Below are positions 37,389 to 48,108 of a stretch of 64,000 bases of DNA, piece after piece. Numbering within the stretch: position 1 is the stretch's first letter; every line of letters begins with the position of its first letter. This DNA is from Glutamicibacter soli. GTDB lineage: Bacteria > Actinomycetota > Actinomycetes > Actinomycetales > Micrococcaceae. Both the position numbers and the translations under genes were made by a program. The stretch covers positions 1-64,000 of the forward strand of contig NZ_POAF01000008.1 in assembly GCF_003309065.1 (NCBI RefSeq), given 5' to 3'. The notes below the pieces were generated by a model. The model made no database searches. It was not told the origin of the DNA and saw nothing but the letters and a program-made list of their open reading frames with translations.

Positions 37389-37451
37389 GAAGCGGGCCAG
37401 CGGGTGCCTCAGGGCTCCCGAGGGCCCGCTTCGGAATTTTTACGCCCGGCC
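37389..37451 (+). terminator. Terminator after the aromatic hydroxylase
   Basis: GAAGCGGGCC at 37389-37398 pairs with GGCCCGCTTC at 37433-37442 across a 34-base loop that itself contains a small hairpin; GGAATTTTT follows. Confidence 0.65.
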
Positions 37452-37492
37452 GGGAGTTGATTCTTGACGAAGGCAATCCATCAAGGGGAAAC

Positions 37493-37630
37493 ATGAGCCA
37501 GGAATTTTCGTTCAACCTGCAGAACGTCGTCGAATCGGACATGGCCTGTGTCGACGGCGTGTGCTTTGTACCCGCTGCTACGACTGGAGCTGCGGAAGAA
37601 GATAGTCCCGCAGCACCACCGCGTGATTGA
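37493..37630 (+). CDS. Putative 45-aa cysteine-containing small protein
   Basis: The ATG at 37493 is preceded by AAGGGGAAAC, one of the better ribosome binding sites in this region. The product starts MSQEFSFNLQNVV, contains DMACVDGVCFVP with two Cys four residues apart, and ends in an acidic, Ala/Pro-rich tail. The last 53 bases overlap the 3' end of the convergent DUF488 gene. No known family is recognised. A metal- or redox-binding role, or a modified-peptide precursor, is possible; none is shown. Confidence 0.5.
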   Translation: MSQEFSFNLQNVVESDMACVDGVCFVPAATTGAAEEDSPAAPPRD

Positions 37631-37937
37631 CCTCTTCGTTTTTCGCTCCGTAAACAAACGTCACCGTCGGGTGCTGCGCTAGCAGCTCCAGGAATTCGTC
37701 CACCGCAGGATTCTGGTTCAGCTCCTGCCGGTAGTGTTCGGCGAACTCGGAGAACCGCTCAGGGTCGTGGTGCCAGGCCTTGCGCAGCTCCGAGCTCGGA
37801 GTCACCGCCTTGGCCCATTTCTCGATTTCCAGTTGCTGCTTGGTCAAACCACGAGGCCAGAGGCGATCCACCAGAATCCGGTAGCCATCTGAATCCGAAG
37901 GATCCGCATAGGCACGCTTCAGGAGAATCCTGGTCAT
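37578..37937 (-). CDS. DUF488 family protein (YeaO-like)
   Basis: 119 aa. Characteristic sequence: ILVDRLWPRGLTKQQLEIEKWAKAVTPS and LRKAWHHDPERFSEFAEHYRQEL, ending with TFVYGAKNEEVNHAVVLRDYLL. The family is common and its biochemical role is not established. The ATG at 37937 follows AAGGGTGAG; nine in-frame codons upstream are less likely. The 3' end overlaps the small + strand gene at 37493-37630. Confidence 0.88.
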   Translation of the reverse strand: MTRILLKRAYADPSDSDGYRILVDRLWPRGLTKQQLEIEKWAKAVTPSSELRKAWHHDPERFSEFAEHYRQELNQNPAVDEFLELLAQHPTVTFVYGAKNEEVNHAVVLRDYLLPQLQS

Positions 37938-38175
37938 GACGCTCACCCTTTCACTACGCACCACGGGGCCCGCGGATGTTTTGGACCCCGAACCATCTCC
38001 AATACTTGCATGATCCCACGAATGAGCATGGGGGGAGCTGGAAATATCGGCTTTTCTGTTATCGCCGACCTCTTGAGTAGGCTAATCTGGAAATAGTTTG
38101 GTAGAGCGTATCGAACTAATGTTGATTCAAGGTCGTCTTGCACGAACTTAACGCAGAACTTCTGGAGGACCACAA

Positions 38176-38628
38176 ATGTCGGAAAATGGGCCGGTAACCC
38201 CGCACAACGAGTCTGCGTCCGAGACGACCAATATTTCGCTTCCCTCGTTCCAGAGCTCCTCCGAGCCTGCCGTCATCTACACGCTGAGCGAGGATGAAAA
38301 GCGCGCCGTCGCCGCGCTCCCGTCCGGCTCCGCACTGCTGGTAGCCCACACCGGACCGAACAAGGGCGCCCGCTTCCTGCTGGACACCGACGAAAGCATC
38401 GCCGGCCGCCACCCGAACGCTGACATCTTCCTTGACGACGTCACGGTCTCGCGCCGCCACGCCAAGTTCACCCGCACCGAGAAGGGCTTCACGCTGACCG
38501 ATATCGGTTCGCTGAACGGCACCTACATCAACGGCGACCGCATAGACTCCATTACCCTGACCAACGGTGTCCAGGTTCAGATCGGGAAGTTCCGACTCAA
38601 TTTCTACCAAAGCGTGCCTAACCTTTAA
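38176..38628 (+). CDS. garA: FHA-domain regulator, GarA/OdhI orthologue
   Basis: 150 aa. The N-terminal region holds ETTNISLPSF at residues 16-25, matching the phospho-threonine motif of GarA/OdhI that Ser/Thr kinases modify. The FHA domain (about 52-145) has the phospho-peptide-binding GRHPNADIFLDDVTVSRRHAKF and SLNGTYING. In Mycobacterium and Corynebacterium the unphosphorylated protein inhibits 2-oxoglutarate dehydrogenase and tunes glutamate metabolism. The following genes match Rv1828-Rv1830, supporting orthology. Residue 19 is Asn where GarA has Ser; both Thr residues are kept. Confidence 0.92.
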   Translation: MSENGPVTPHNESASETTNISLPSFQSSSEPAVIYTLSEDEKRAVAALPSGSALLVAHTGPNKGARFLLDTDESIAGRHPNADIFLDDVTVSRRHAKFTRTEKGFTLTDIGSLNGTYINGDRIDSITLTNGVQVQIGKFRLNFYQSVPNL

Positions 38629-38708
38629 ACTGGTTCAGTTAGAGGTCTTGTTGCCTGCATCGATCGCGCCGGCAACCACGTAATCATCGAGGTGTTAGTT
38701 CTTTGCCG

Positions 38709-39458
38709 ATGTTCAATGCAGCCAGTAGCCCACGACTCGAGGCGATCCGTCACGAGGGCGTGCGGCAGGCTGCGCTCAACATCGGCGAGGTGCTGGCCGA
38801 GCTCAAGGATGAATTTCCGCGGGTCACCGCCTCGAAGATCCGCTTCCTCGAAGACAAGGGCCTGATCATCCCGCAGCGCACCTCGGCGGGCTACCGCAAG
38901 TACAGCGCTAGCGATGTCAGCAGGCTGCGCTTCATCCTGTCCGTACAGCGCGACCAGTACCTGCCATTGAAGGTCATCAAGGACCATCTGGACGCCCTGG
39001 ACCGCGGCGAAGCCCCGGCAGCACTGCCAGGCGGCGCTCCGGTGGCGCCGGTCGCCGTCGGCAAGGACATGGCCGAAGCCGTGGAAAACCATTCCCGCTC
39101 GGTATCCATGGCGGAATTGCAAGGAATCACCGGTGCCAGCGAGACACTCATCCACGACCTGATGAAGTTCGGGCTGATCGAGACGCAGGGCGGACTGTTC
39201 GATTCCAACGGCATCCGCATCACCAAGTCTGCAGTCCAGCTTTCCAACCACGGCATCGAGCCGCGCCACCTGCGCCAGTTCCGCACCGCTGCTGAACGCG
39301 AATTCTCGCTGATCGAATCGATCGTGGGCAACGAGCTACGCAAGCCCGAAGTATCCGCCAGGGCGCGGGCTGCCGAAGAAGCCCAGGAAATTTCACGCCA
39401 GTGCCTGGAGCTGCATGAAGCTCTGGTGCAGCGTGCTATTTCCCAGATCGATCGCTAA
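38709..39458 (+). CDS. MerR-family regulator, Rv1828/FtsR type
   Basis: 249 aa. The N-terminal winged helix has LNIGEVLAELKDEFPRVTASKIRFLEDKGLIIPQRTSAGYRKYS. A C-terminal domain (about 125-249) lacks the Cys residues of metal-sensing MerR proteins. In Corynebacterium the orthologue FtsR activates ftsZ. It directly follows garA, as in Mycobacterium. ATG 38709 is preferred; a TTG two codons earlier is possible. Confidence 0.88.
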   Translation: MFNAASSPRLEAIRHEGVRQAALNIGEVLAELKDEFPRVTASKIRFLEDKGLIIPQRTSAGYRKYSASDVSRLRFILSVQRDQYLPLKVIKDHLDALDRGEAPAALPGGAPVAPVAVGKDMAEAVENHSRSVSMAELQGITGASETLIHDLMKFGLIETQGGLFDSNGIRITKSAVQLSNHGIEPRHLRQFRTAAEREFSLIESIVGNELRKPEVSARARAAEEAQEISRQCLELHEALVQRAISQIDR

Positions 39459-39499
39459 GCTGAAGTCAGCAACGAGTTTTCAACCCTCAGGGGGCTATC

Positions 39500-39982
39500 A
39501 TGCTGGATCTGGAGTTTGCGGGAATCCGCATTCAACTGCCGGCGAATCAACCGCTGCTGCTGCTTAAGCAACACGAAAAAGAACTTTATCTGCCGTTGTG
39601 GATCGGTGCACCCGAAGCATCGGCCATCGCGATGTCGGAGCAGGGGCTGACCCCTCCGCGCCCCATGACCCACGATTTGATGATCAACGTCTTCGAAGCG
39701 CTGGGCATCACCCTGGACCGGGTTGAAATCATTTCGGTCCAGAACGCCGTCTTCGCCGCCGAACTCGTGCTCTCCAACGGCAAGCGCGTGGACTCCCGAT
39801 CTTCCGACGCGGTAGCCCTGGCGGTGCGCGTGCAGTGCCCCATCAAGTGCACCGAAGAGGTCATGCAGGAAGCCGGAGTCATCATCGAAGGGGCCGCAGA
39901 AGACGAAGAAGCCCCGGAAGAGCAGATGCGCGAGTTCCGTGAATTCCTCGACAACATCGACCCGGAAGACTTCTCCTCCTAG
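39500..39982 (+). CDS. Bifunctional nuclease (DUF151) family protein
   Basis: 160 aa. BFN domain over residues 1-135: LDLEFAGIRIQLPANQPLLLLKQ, LPLWIGAPEASAIAMSEQG and DSRSSDAVALAVRVQCPI. Plant and archaeal relatives have nuclease activity; the bacterial role is unsettled. The acidic C-terminus (EDEEAPEEQMREF) is typical. Counterpart of Rv1829, between the two MerR genes. Confidence 0.9.
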   Translation: MLDLEFAGIRIQLPANQPLLLLKQHEKELYLPLWIGAPEASAIAMSEQGLTPPRPMTHDLMINVFEALGITLDRVEIISVQNAVFAAELVLSNGKRVDSRSSDAVALAVRVQCPIKCTEEVMQEAGVIIEGAAEDEEAPEEQMREFREFLDNIDPEDFSS

Positions 39983-40079
39983 CCCGCCAGACCGACTTTG
40001 CCGCTTGGCATCCGGACTGCTGTGCTGCGGGAGGTCGCCGGTAAATTCCGACACGCCTTAAAGTTAAACTTGAAGGTCT

Positions 40080-40108
40080 TTGACCCGGGTTGAATATGGC
40101 CGTACCGT
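40080..40108 (+). promoter_or_regulatory. Possible promoter of the second merR gene
   Basis: TTGACC at 40080-40085 and TACCGT at 40103-40108 with 17-base spacing, about 120 bases before the ATG at 40230. The -10 match is moderate. Confidence 0.4.
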
Positions 40109-40229
40109 CATTGCATAGGGATATTTTTCGCTCACCCGGTTTCGTGGTCGTTCATCACTCGCACCCTGCCGGACGGCGAATATTTTGACACTCGCAAACG
40201 GTACGTGCTTACACGCAAGGAGCAATTGG

Positions 40230-40820
40230 ATGGAGACAAGCCAGACAGGCCCACATCACGGGGCTCGCGGCGGCGTTCAGCGATCCAATGCCCAAGGCCT
40301 GCTCTTCACGGATGACCTGCCGCAACTGGACGAGCACGCGGGCTACCGCGGGCCAATCGTCTGCAAGGCCGCAGGAATCACCTACCGGCAGCTCGACTAC
40401 TGGGCCCGCACCGGGCTCGTCGAGCCAGCCGTGAGGGGCGCCAAGGGATCGGGCAGCCATCGGCTGTATTCGTTCCGCGACATCCTAGTCCTCAAGGTCG
40501 TTAAGCGCCTGCTGGACACCGGGGTATCACTGCAGCAGATCCGCACTGCGGTCCTTCACTTGCGTGAACGCGGTGTTGAAGATCTTGCACAGATCACCCT
40601 GATGAGCGATGGTGCCTCGGTCTACGAGTGCACCAGCGCCGACGAGGTCATCGACCTCGTCCAGAAGGGGCAGGGCGTCTTCGGTATTGCGGTAGGCCGA
40701 GTTTGGCGCGAGGTTGAAGGTTCGCTGGCGCAGCTTCCCTCGGAGAACTCCGAGCAGCAAGCGCCGGAAGATGAGCTGGCAGCACGCCGCGCAGCCAAGG
40801 CGGCTCGCCAGGTCGGCTAG
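40230..40820 (+). CDS. MerR-family regulator, Rv1830 type
   Basis: 196 aa. The winged-helix domain is CKAAGITYRQLDYWARTGLVEPAVRGAKGSGSHRLYSFRDIL, followed by a dimerisation helix (LLDTGVSLQQIRTAVLHLRERGVEDLAQ) and a C-terminal domain to about residue 165. Counterpart of Rv1830, last gene of the garA block, but with its own 247-base upstream region. ATG 40230 follows AAGGAG; 15 codons of in-frame sequence upstream are rejected. Target genes are unknown; the first merR gene is a plausible partner. Confidence 0.88.
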   Translation: METSQTGPHHGARGGVQRSNAQGLLFTDDLPQLDEHAGYRGPIVCKAAGITYRQLDYWARTGLVEPAVRGAKGSGSHRLYSFRDILVLKVVKRLLDTGVSLQQIRTAVLHLRERGVEDLAQITLMSDGASVYECTSADEVIDLVQKGQGVFGIAVGRVWREVEGSLAQLPSENSEQQAPEDELAARRAAKAARQVG

Positions 40821-40845
40821 CAGGTGCGCCAGGCTAATAGACATT

Positions 40846-40891
40846 AAAGGCATGGTCCGGACTTCCCTCGGGAAGTCCGGACCATGCCTTT
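40846..40891. terminator. Bidirectional terminator between merR and parA-like gene
   Basis: A perfect 22-bp stem at 40846-40867 and 40870-40891 with a two-base centre, flanked by AAA on the left and TTT plus more T on the right. It ends transcripts from both sides. Confidence 0.92.
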
Positions 40892-40917
40892 TTGTTTGAC
40901 GTCTGGCTTCGAGCCCA

Positions 40918-41733
40918 TTAGGAGTTCGGGAGGGCAGCCTTCTCCATGACGTCCTTGAGCAGGGCGTCGAACTGCGTGAGCATCGGTGCGGTGGTCTTGG
41001 AAGGCCATTGATGCACCGAGTACGCTGCACCCTGGATCTGCTGCCATTCCGGGTGTTCGGGGATTTCAGGCTTGACCATGGAATCGCCGAACATCTGGCG
41101 CATTTCAGACAGGCGGAAGGTGTGCTCGGCGGAGTCCTTGCGCACACGGTTGGCGACAACGCTCACGGGGCCCAGCGACGGGGCGAACTCGCGGCGGAAC
41201 AGTTCCAGGGCACGCTGGGTGCGTTCGGTTCCGGCAACGGAGAACAGGCTCGGTTCGGCTACGAGGACCAGCTGATCCGAGGCGCTCCATGCCATGCGGG
41301 TCAAGCCGTTCAGCGATGGCGGGCAGTCAATGAGGACCAGCTGGTAGCCGCTAGTGCGGCTGAGCAGCTGGGTGAGGCGTCGAAGATCCCTGGTTCGCAG
41401 GTCCGGTCGGTCGTAGATCCCAGTGAACGCGTCACCCACCGCAACGTCCAGAACTGGAATGCGGGTACGGGACTTCTTTTCAGCGGCCTTCGACTGCCAG
41501 GCGGACGCAACCACGTTGTCCTGCAGCCGCACGCGCCGGGCGTTCTTCAGCATCTGCCCGATAGGCTGCTTGCCGTTGGCGCGCACACCAAGACCGGTGC
41601 TTGCGTCTGCATGCGGGTCGAGATCGATTACGAGGGTCGGAATCCCTGCGGCCAGTGCTGCCGAAGCCAAACCGAGTGTTACGGAGGTCTTTCCTACACC
41701 ACCCTTGAGGCTGCTGATGCTCACTACGTGCAC
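40918..41733 (-). CDS. Orphan ParA/MinD-type ATPase
   Basis: 271 aa from GTG 41733. It starts HVVSISSLKGGVGKTSVTLGLASAALAAG with the deviant Walker A Lys at about residue 11, then LVIDLDPHADASTGLGV and LVLIDCPPSLNGLTRMAW. No parB-like gene or centromere repeat is nearby, and it is different from the scpA-linked copy. Such orphan ParA proteins position chromosome regions, polar complexes or other cargo; the cargo here is not evident. A longer form starting at GTG 41745 is possible. Confidence 0.83.
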   Translation of the reverse strand: MHVVSISSLKGGVGKTSVTLGLASAALAAGIPTLVIDLDPHADASTGLGVRANGKQPIGQMLKNARRVRLQDNVVASAWQSKAAEKKSRTRIPVLDVAVGDAFTGIYDRPDLRTRDLRRLTQLLSRTSGYQLVLIDCPPSLNGLTRMAWSASDQLVLVAEPSLFSVAGTERTQRALELFRREFAPSLGPVSVVANRVRKDSAEHTFRLSEMRQMFGDSMVKPEIPEHPEWQQIQGAAYSVHQWPSKTTAPMLTQFDALLKDVMEKAALPNS

Positions 41734-42085
41734 GGACCAGACCACGCCTTTCGCTGTTCGATTCTTGAACGTCCCGCCGAATATTTTAGTCTCTCCTCAT
41801 CATAGTGTGCCCGGCGTGGATTCCCCGACTTTGCAACGGTCGATTTCGAGGTTTGACATAACTTAGTGATTAAAACTTCAGCACCGGTCAATATTTCCTA
41901 TGGTCAGACCACAGGGAGAAATGTTTGGGTGATCTAGGCCTCGTCCGTGTAGGGTGATTGAAGAACGTGCTCGAACGAGCATTTTTGAGAGACCCGACAC
42001 ACCGGTCTCGGGCCATCGAAGTTCCGGGAGTTGCCTTCCGAAACGCGGCCCGGACCCATGTGTGCTGATTCGATGTAGGGACACT
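41734..42085. other. Divergent regulatory region between parA-like gene and pyc
   Basis: About 350 bases without a gene. TTGACA occurs at about 41855. TGCTC-GAAC-GAGCA followed by five T (41968-41986) is a small terminator-like hairpin inside the presumed pyc leader. The AT-rich part is 41780-41940. I see no clear operator. Confidence 0.45.
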
Positions 42086-45000
42086 ATGTTTGAAAAAATC
42101 TTGGTCGCCAACCGCGGGGAAATCGCAATCCGCGCTTTCCGTGCAGGCTACGAACTAGGCGCAAAAACCGTTGCAGTCTACCCGCACGAAGACCGCAACT
42201 CCGTTCACCGCCAGAAGGCCGACGAGGCCTACCAGATCGGCGAAGAGGGCCATCCGGTCCGCGCCTACCTGAATATTGACGAGATCATCCGCGTCGCCAA
42301 GGAAGCCGGCGCAGATGCAATCTACCCAGGCTACGGCTTCATGTCGGAAAACCCCGACCTGGCCCGCGCCGCTGCCGAGAACGGCATTAAGTTCGTTGGC
42401 CCGAAGGCCGAAATTCTTGAACTTGCAGGCAACAAGGTTGCAGCACTGAAGGCCGCCAAGGCTGCCGGCATTCCGGTGCTTGCCTCCTCCGAGCCCAGCG
42501 ACGATGCTGAGCTGCTCATTGCCGAAGCTGACAAGATCGGGTTCCCGATCTTCGTCAAGGCCGTTGCAGGCGGCGGCGGACGCGGCATGCGCCGCGTCGA
42601 CAAGCGCGAAGACCTGCCCGAGGCGCTGGGCGCCGCCATGCGCGAAGCCGGCACCGCCTTCGGCGACTCGACCGTCTTCCTGGAGCAAGCAGTGCTGCGC
42701 CCGCGCCACATCGAGGTGCAGATCCTGGCCGACGAGCAGGGCAACATCGTGCACCTGCACGAGCGCGACTGCTCGCTGCAGCGCCGCCACCAGAAGGTCG
42801 TGGAGATCGCGCCGGCGCCGAATCTGGATGAGAGCATCCGCCAGGCGCTGTTCCGCGACGCCGTGAAGTTCGCCGAGGCCCTGGGCTACCAGAACGCCGG
42901 CACCGTCGAGTTCCTGGTCGACACCGTGGGCGAGCGAGCCGGGCAGCACGTGTTCATCGAGATGAACCCGCGCATCCAGGTGGAGCACACCGTGACCGAG
43001 GAAGTCACCGACATCGACCTGGTGCAGGCGCAGATGCGCATCGCCTCGGGTGAATCGCTGGCCGATCTGGGCATCTCCCAGGACTCCATCCAGGTCCGCG
43101 GCTGGGCCCTGCAGTCCCGCATCACCACGGAGGATCCGGCCAACGGCTTCCGCCCGGACGTCGGAACCATCACCGTGTACCGCTCCGCCGGCGGTTCGGG
43201 CGTGCGCCTGGACGGCGGCACCATCTACACCGGCGCCGAGGTCTCCCCGCACTTCGACTCGATGCTGGTGAAGCTGACCTGCCGCGGCCGCGACTACGCC
43301 ACCGCCGTGGCCCGCGCCCGCCGCGCACTGGCCGAATTCCGCGTCCGCGGCGTGGCCACCAACATCCCGTTCATCCAGAACGTGCTCAACGACCCGCAGT
43401 TCATCGCCGGCGACGTCGCCACCGACTTCATCGACTCGCGCCCGGACCTGCTGACCGGCAACGAGTCCCAGGACCGCGGCACCAAGGCGCTGAACTACCT
43501 GGCGCACGTGACCGTGAACCAGCCCAACGGGGCGCGCATCGAAGGCATCGACCCGCGCAAGAAGCTGCCGACCTTCCCGGGCGACAAGTCCGACGAGCCG
43601 GAGCGTTCGCCGTTCGACGGCCCGTCGAAGACCGCGCACCCGGCCGACGGCTGGCGCCAGAAGCTGCTGGAGCTGGGTCCGGAAGGCTTCGCCAAGGCGC
43701 TGCGCGAGTCCACCGCCGTGGGCATCACCGACACCACGTTCCGCGACGCGCACCAGTCGCTGCTGGCCACCCGCGTGCGTACCCGGGACCTGCTGGCCGC
43801 CGCGCCCGCCTACGCGCACACCGTGCCGCAGCTGTTCTCCATGGAGGTCTGGGGCGGTGCGACCTACGACGTGTCGCTGCGCTTCCTGGGCGAGGATCCG
43901 TGGAAGCGCCTTGAGCTGCTGCGCGCCGAGCTGCCGAACATCCCGCTGCAGATGCTGCTGCGCGGCCGCAACACCGTGGGCTACACCCCGTACCCGACCG
44001 AGGTGACCGACGCCTTCGTGAAGGAGGCCGCCGCCGCGGGCATCGACATCTTCCGCATCTTCGACGCGCTGAACGACGTGTCCCAGATGGCCCCGGCCAT
44101 CAAGGCAGTGCGCGAGACCGGCACCGCGGTCGCGGAGGTGGCCCTGTGCTACACCGGCAACCTGCTGGATGCCAACGAGAAGCTCTACACCCTGGACTAC
44201 TACCTGGACCTGGCGCAGCAGATCGTCGACGCCGGAGCCCACATCATCGCGATCAAGGACATGGCAGGCCTGCTGCGCCCGGCCGCGGCGGCCAAGCTGG
44301 TCACCGCGCTGCGCGAGCGCTTCGATCTGCCGGTGCACCTGCACACCCACGACACTTCCGGCGGTCAGATGGCCACCTTGATGGCAGCCATCAACGCCGG
44401 CGTGGACGCAGTGGACGTGGCCAGCGCCGCCATGGCCGGCACCACCTCCCAGCCTTCGGCCTCCGCGCTGATTGCCGCGCTGGAGAACACCGAACGCGAC
44501 CCGGGCCTGTCCCTGGACGCCGTCGCCTCGCTGGAACCGTACTGGGAAGCCGTGCGCGCCATGTACAAGCCGTTCGAGTCGGGCCTGCCGGCGCCGACCG
44601 GCCGCGTGTACCAGCACGAAATCCCCGGCGGCCAGCTCTCGAACCTGCGCCAGCAGGCCATCGCACTGGGCCTGGGCGAGCGCTTCGAGGCCATTGAATC
44701 GATGTACGCCGCAGTCAACGAAATGCTGGGCAACGTGGTCAAGGTGACCCCGTCCTCCAAGGTGGTCGGCGACCTGGCGCTGCAGCTGGTCGGCTCCGGC
44801 GTTCCGGCCGCGGACTTCGAGGCCAACCCGCAGAACTACGACATCCCGGATTCGGTCATCCAGTTCCTCTCGGGCGAGCTGGGCAACCCTCCAGGCGGCT
44901 GGCCTGAGCCGTTCCGCACCAAGGCGCTGCAGGGCCGCAACGTGAAGTCCCACATCGAGGACCTGAGCGCAGAGGATGCCGCGGCGCTGACCAGCGACTC

Positions 45001-45538
45001 GGACACAATCCGCGGAACCCTGAACCGCCTGCTGTTCGCCGGCCCGACCCGCGACTTCGCGGCCTCGGTGGAGAACTACGGCGACCTGTCGGTGCTGCAC
45101 ACCCGCGACTACCTCTTCGGCCTGGTCCGCGGCCACGAGCACGTCATCTCGCTGGGCACCGGCGTGCGCCTGCTGGTCAAGCTGGTCTCCGTCTCGGAAG
45201 CCGACGAAAAGGGCATGCGCACCGTTGTGGTCACGCTCAACGGCCAGTCCCGCCAGATCAAGGTCCGCGACGAGTCGGTGGAATCCACCGTCAAGTCCGC
45301 ACCGAAGGCCGACCCGAACAACGCCGGCCACGTGGCCGCGCCGTTCGCCGGCGCCGTGACCGTCAGCGTCCAGGTCGGCGACCTGATCGAAGCCGGCCAG
45401 TCGGTGGCGACCATCGAGGCGATGAAGATGGAAGCAGGCATCACCGCCAACGCTTCCGGCGTCGTCACCCAGATCACCCTGAACGGCACCAGCCAGGTCC
45501 AAGGCGGGGATCTGCTGGTGGTCATCGAACCGAAGTAG
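42086..45538 (+). CDS. pyc: Pyruvate carboxylase
   Basis: 1150 aa. Biotin carboxylase domain (1-455) begins FEKILVANRGEIAIRAFRA, with ATP-grasp GGGGRGMRRV and MNPRIQVEHTVTEEVTDIDLV. The carboxyltransferase domain (about 540-1000) has ITDTTFRDAHQSLLATRVRT and metal ligands around HTHDTSGG. The C-terminal biotinyl domain has the biotin Lys in IEAMKMEAG. It makes oxaloacetate from pyruvate and bicarbonate, the main anaplerotic step. The ATG at 42086 is the conserved start. Single-gene unit with a strong terminator. Confidence 0.96.
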   Translation: MFEKILVANRGEIAIRAFRAGYELGAKTVAVYPHEDRNSVHRQKADEAYQIGEEGHPVRAYLNIDEIIRVAKEAGADAIYPGYGFMSENPDLARAAAENGIKFVGPKAEILELAGNKVAALKAAKAAGIPVLASSEPSDDAELLIAEADKIGFPIFVKAVAGGGGRGMRRVDKREDLPEALGAAMREAGTAFGDSTVFLEQAVLRPRHIEVQILADEQGNIVHLHERDCSLQRRHQKVVEIAPAPNLDESIRQALFRDAVKFAEALGYQNAGTVEFLVDTVGERAGQHVFIEMNPRIQVEHTVTEEVTDIDLVQAQMRIASGESLADLGISQDSIQVRGWALQSRITTEDPANGFRPDVGTITVYRSAGGSGVRLDGGTIYTGAEVSPHFDSMLVKLTCRGRDYATAVARARRALAEFRVRGVATNIPFIQNVLNDPQFIAGDVATDFIDSRPDLLTGNESQDRGTKALNYLAHVTVNQPNGARIEGIDPRKKLPTFPGDKSDEPERSPFDGPSKTAHPADGWRQKLLELGPEGFAKALRESTAVGITDTTFRDAHQSLLATRVRTRDLLAAAPAYAHTVPQLFSMEVWGGATYDVSLRFLGEDPWKRLELLRAELPNIPLQMLLRGRNTVGYTPYPTEVTDAFVKEAAAAGIDIFRIFDALNDVSQMAPAIKAVRETGTAVAEVALCYTGNLLDANEKLYTLDYYLDLAQQIVDAGAHIIAIKDMAGLLRPAAAAKLVTALRERFDLPVHLHTHDTSGGQMATLMAAINAGVDAVDVASAAMAGTTSQPSASALIAALENTERDPGLSLDAVASLEPYWEAVRAMYKPFESGLPAPTGRVYQHEIPGGQLSNLRQQAIALGLGERFEAIESMYAAVNEMLGNVVKVTPSSKVVGDLALQLVGSGVPAADFEANPQNYDIPDSVIQFLSGELGNPPGGWPEPFRTKALQGRNVKSHIEDLSAEDAAALTSDSDTIRGTLNRLLFAGPTRDFAASVENYGDLSVLHTRDYLFGLVRGHEHVISLGTGVRLLVKLVSVSEADEKGMRTVVVTLNGQSRQIKVRDESVESTVKSAPKADPNNAGHVAAPFAGAVTVSVQVGDLIEAGQSVATIEAMKMEAGITANASGVVTQITLNGTSQVQGGDLLVVIEPK

Positions 45539-45564
45539 CATCTTAGGCAACGCGAACCTGCCGT

Positions 45565-45610
45565 AAACAAGCCGTGGCCCACGACGAAAGTCGTGGGCCA
45601 CGGCTTGTTT
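45565..45610. terminator. Terminator after pyc
   Basis: A perfect 21-bp stem, 45565-45585 with 45590-45610, around a GAAA tetraloop. The arms start with AAAC and end with GTTT, so it can work on either strand. Confidence 0.88.
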
Positions 45611-45672
45611 ATGGCACGATCATGGAGGCGGCACCCCACCCGGCGCCGGCCACGAACTACCCAGGAGGGAAT

Positions 45673-46187
45673 ATGAAAGCTGGCAGGAACACTTCCGACG
45701 GCGTCCCTGCCGCACGGCAGCAGCAGGCCAAGGAGGTCGCCGCCCTGCGCGCCGAACTGGGCGTGCTGCTGTTCACCCTGGACCCGGCCCTGCCGCTGGC
45801 GGAGCTCGCCGAGCAGCTGGCCGAGCAATTTGCCGAACTGCAGCTGCCCTCCCGAGTCGCCACCGCAGGACCGCAGCGGGTTGCCGCGGTCATGGACGGC
45901 AAGTTCACCGGAATCGACGTGCTGGTGGTGCTGGGGGACGCGAGCTCCGAGACCGAGGACCGGCTCATGGATCTGGTTGAATGGCTGCTGGCCAACGGGC
46001 GCCGCGCGCTGGCCGAGAACCTCGTCTTCGCCCAGCTGGGCCACCAGCCCAAGAACCGCCCGGCGCCGGCCTTCGCCCGTGTGGTGCTTGAGCGGCATTT
46101 CGCCGCCGAGGCACGGAAAAGCGGCCTCAGGTTTCCCTGGGCCGCTTCCTCCCGCGCATCGTGGGAGCTTGCCGGAGCCGTGCTGGA

Positions 46188-46215
<28 letters not shown>
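45673..46215 (+). CDS. Hypothetical protein, 180 aa
   Basis: The ATG at 45673 follows AGGAGGGA, an ideal ribosome binding site. The product is soluble, Ala/Leu/Glu-rich, with a predicted helix at residues 15-60 (LAELAEQLAEQFAEL) and an alpha/beta core with GKFTGIDVLVVLGDASSETEDRLMDLVEWLL. No family is recognised and no membrane segment is seen. Its 3' end overlaps the convergent fadD gene by 28 bases. Codon use looks like that of its neighbours. Confidence 0.7.
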
Positions 46216-47999
<1,784 letters not shown>

Positions 48000-48108
48000 C
48001 TGTGTCTCATCTCCTGAACTCGGTGTGACCCGGTGGGCAATGCGGGGTAATCCGCATCACATTGTTATTACTCTACAGTAACCTAGCGTTCCTCGGGTTC
48101 AAAGTCGA

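Noticed and set aside
42155-45601. 1148-codon open frame antisense to pyc
   Set aside because: Typical high-GC shadow of a long conserved gene; it is His/Gly/Val/Arg-rich text without motifs, and pyc is unambiguous.
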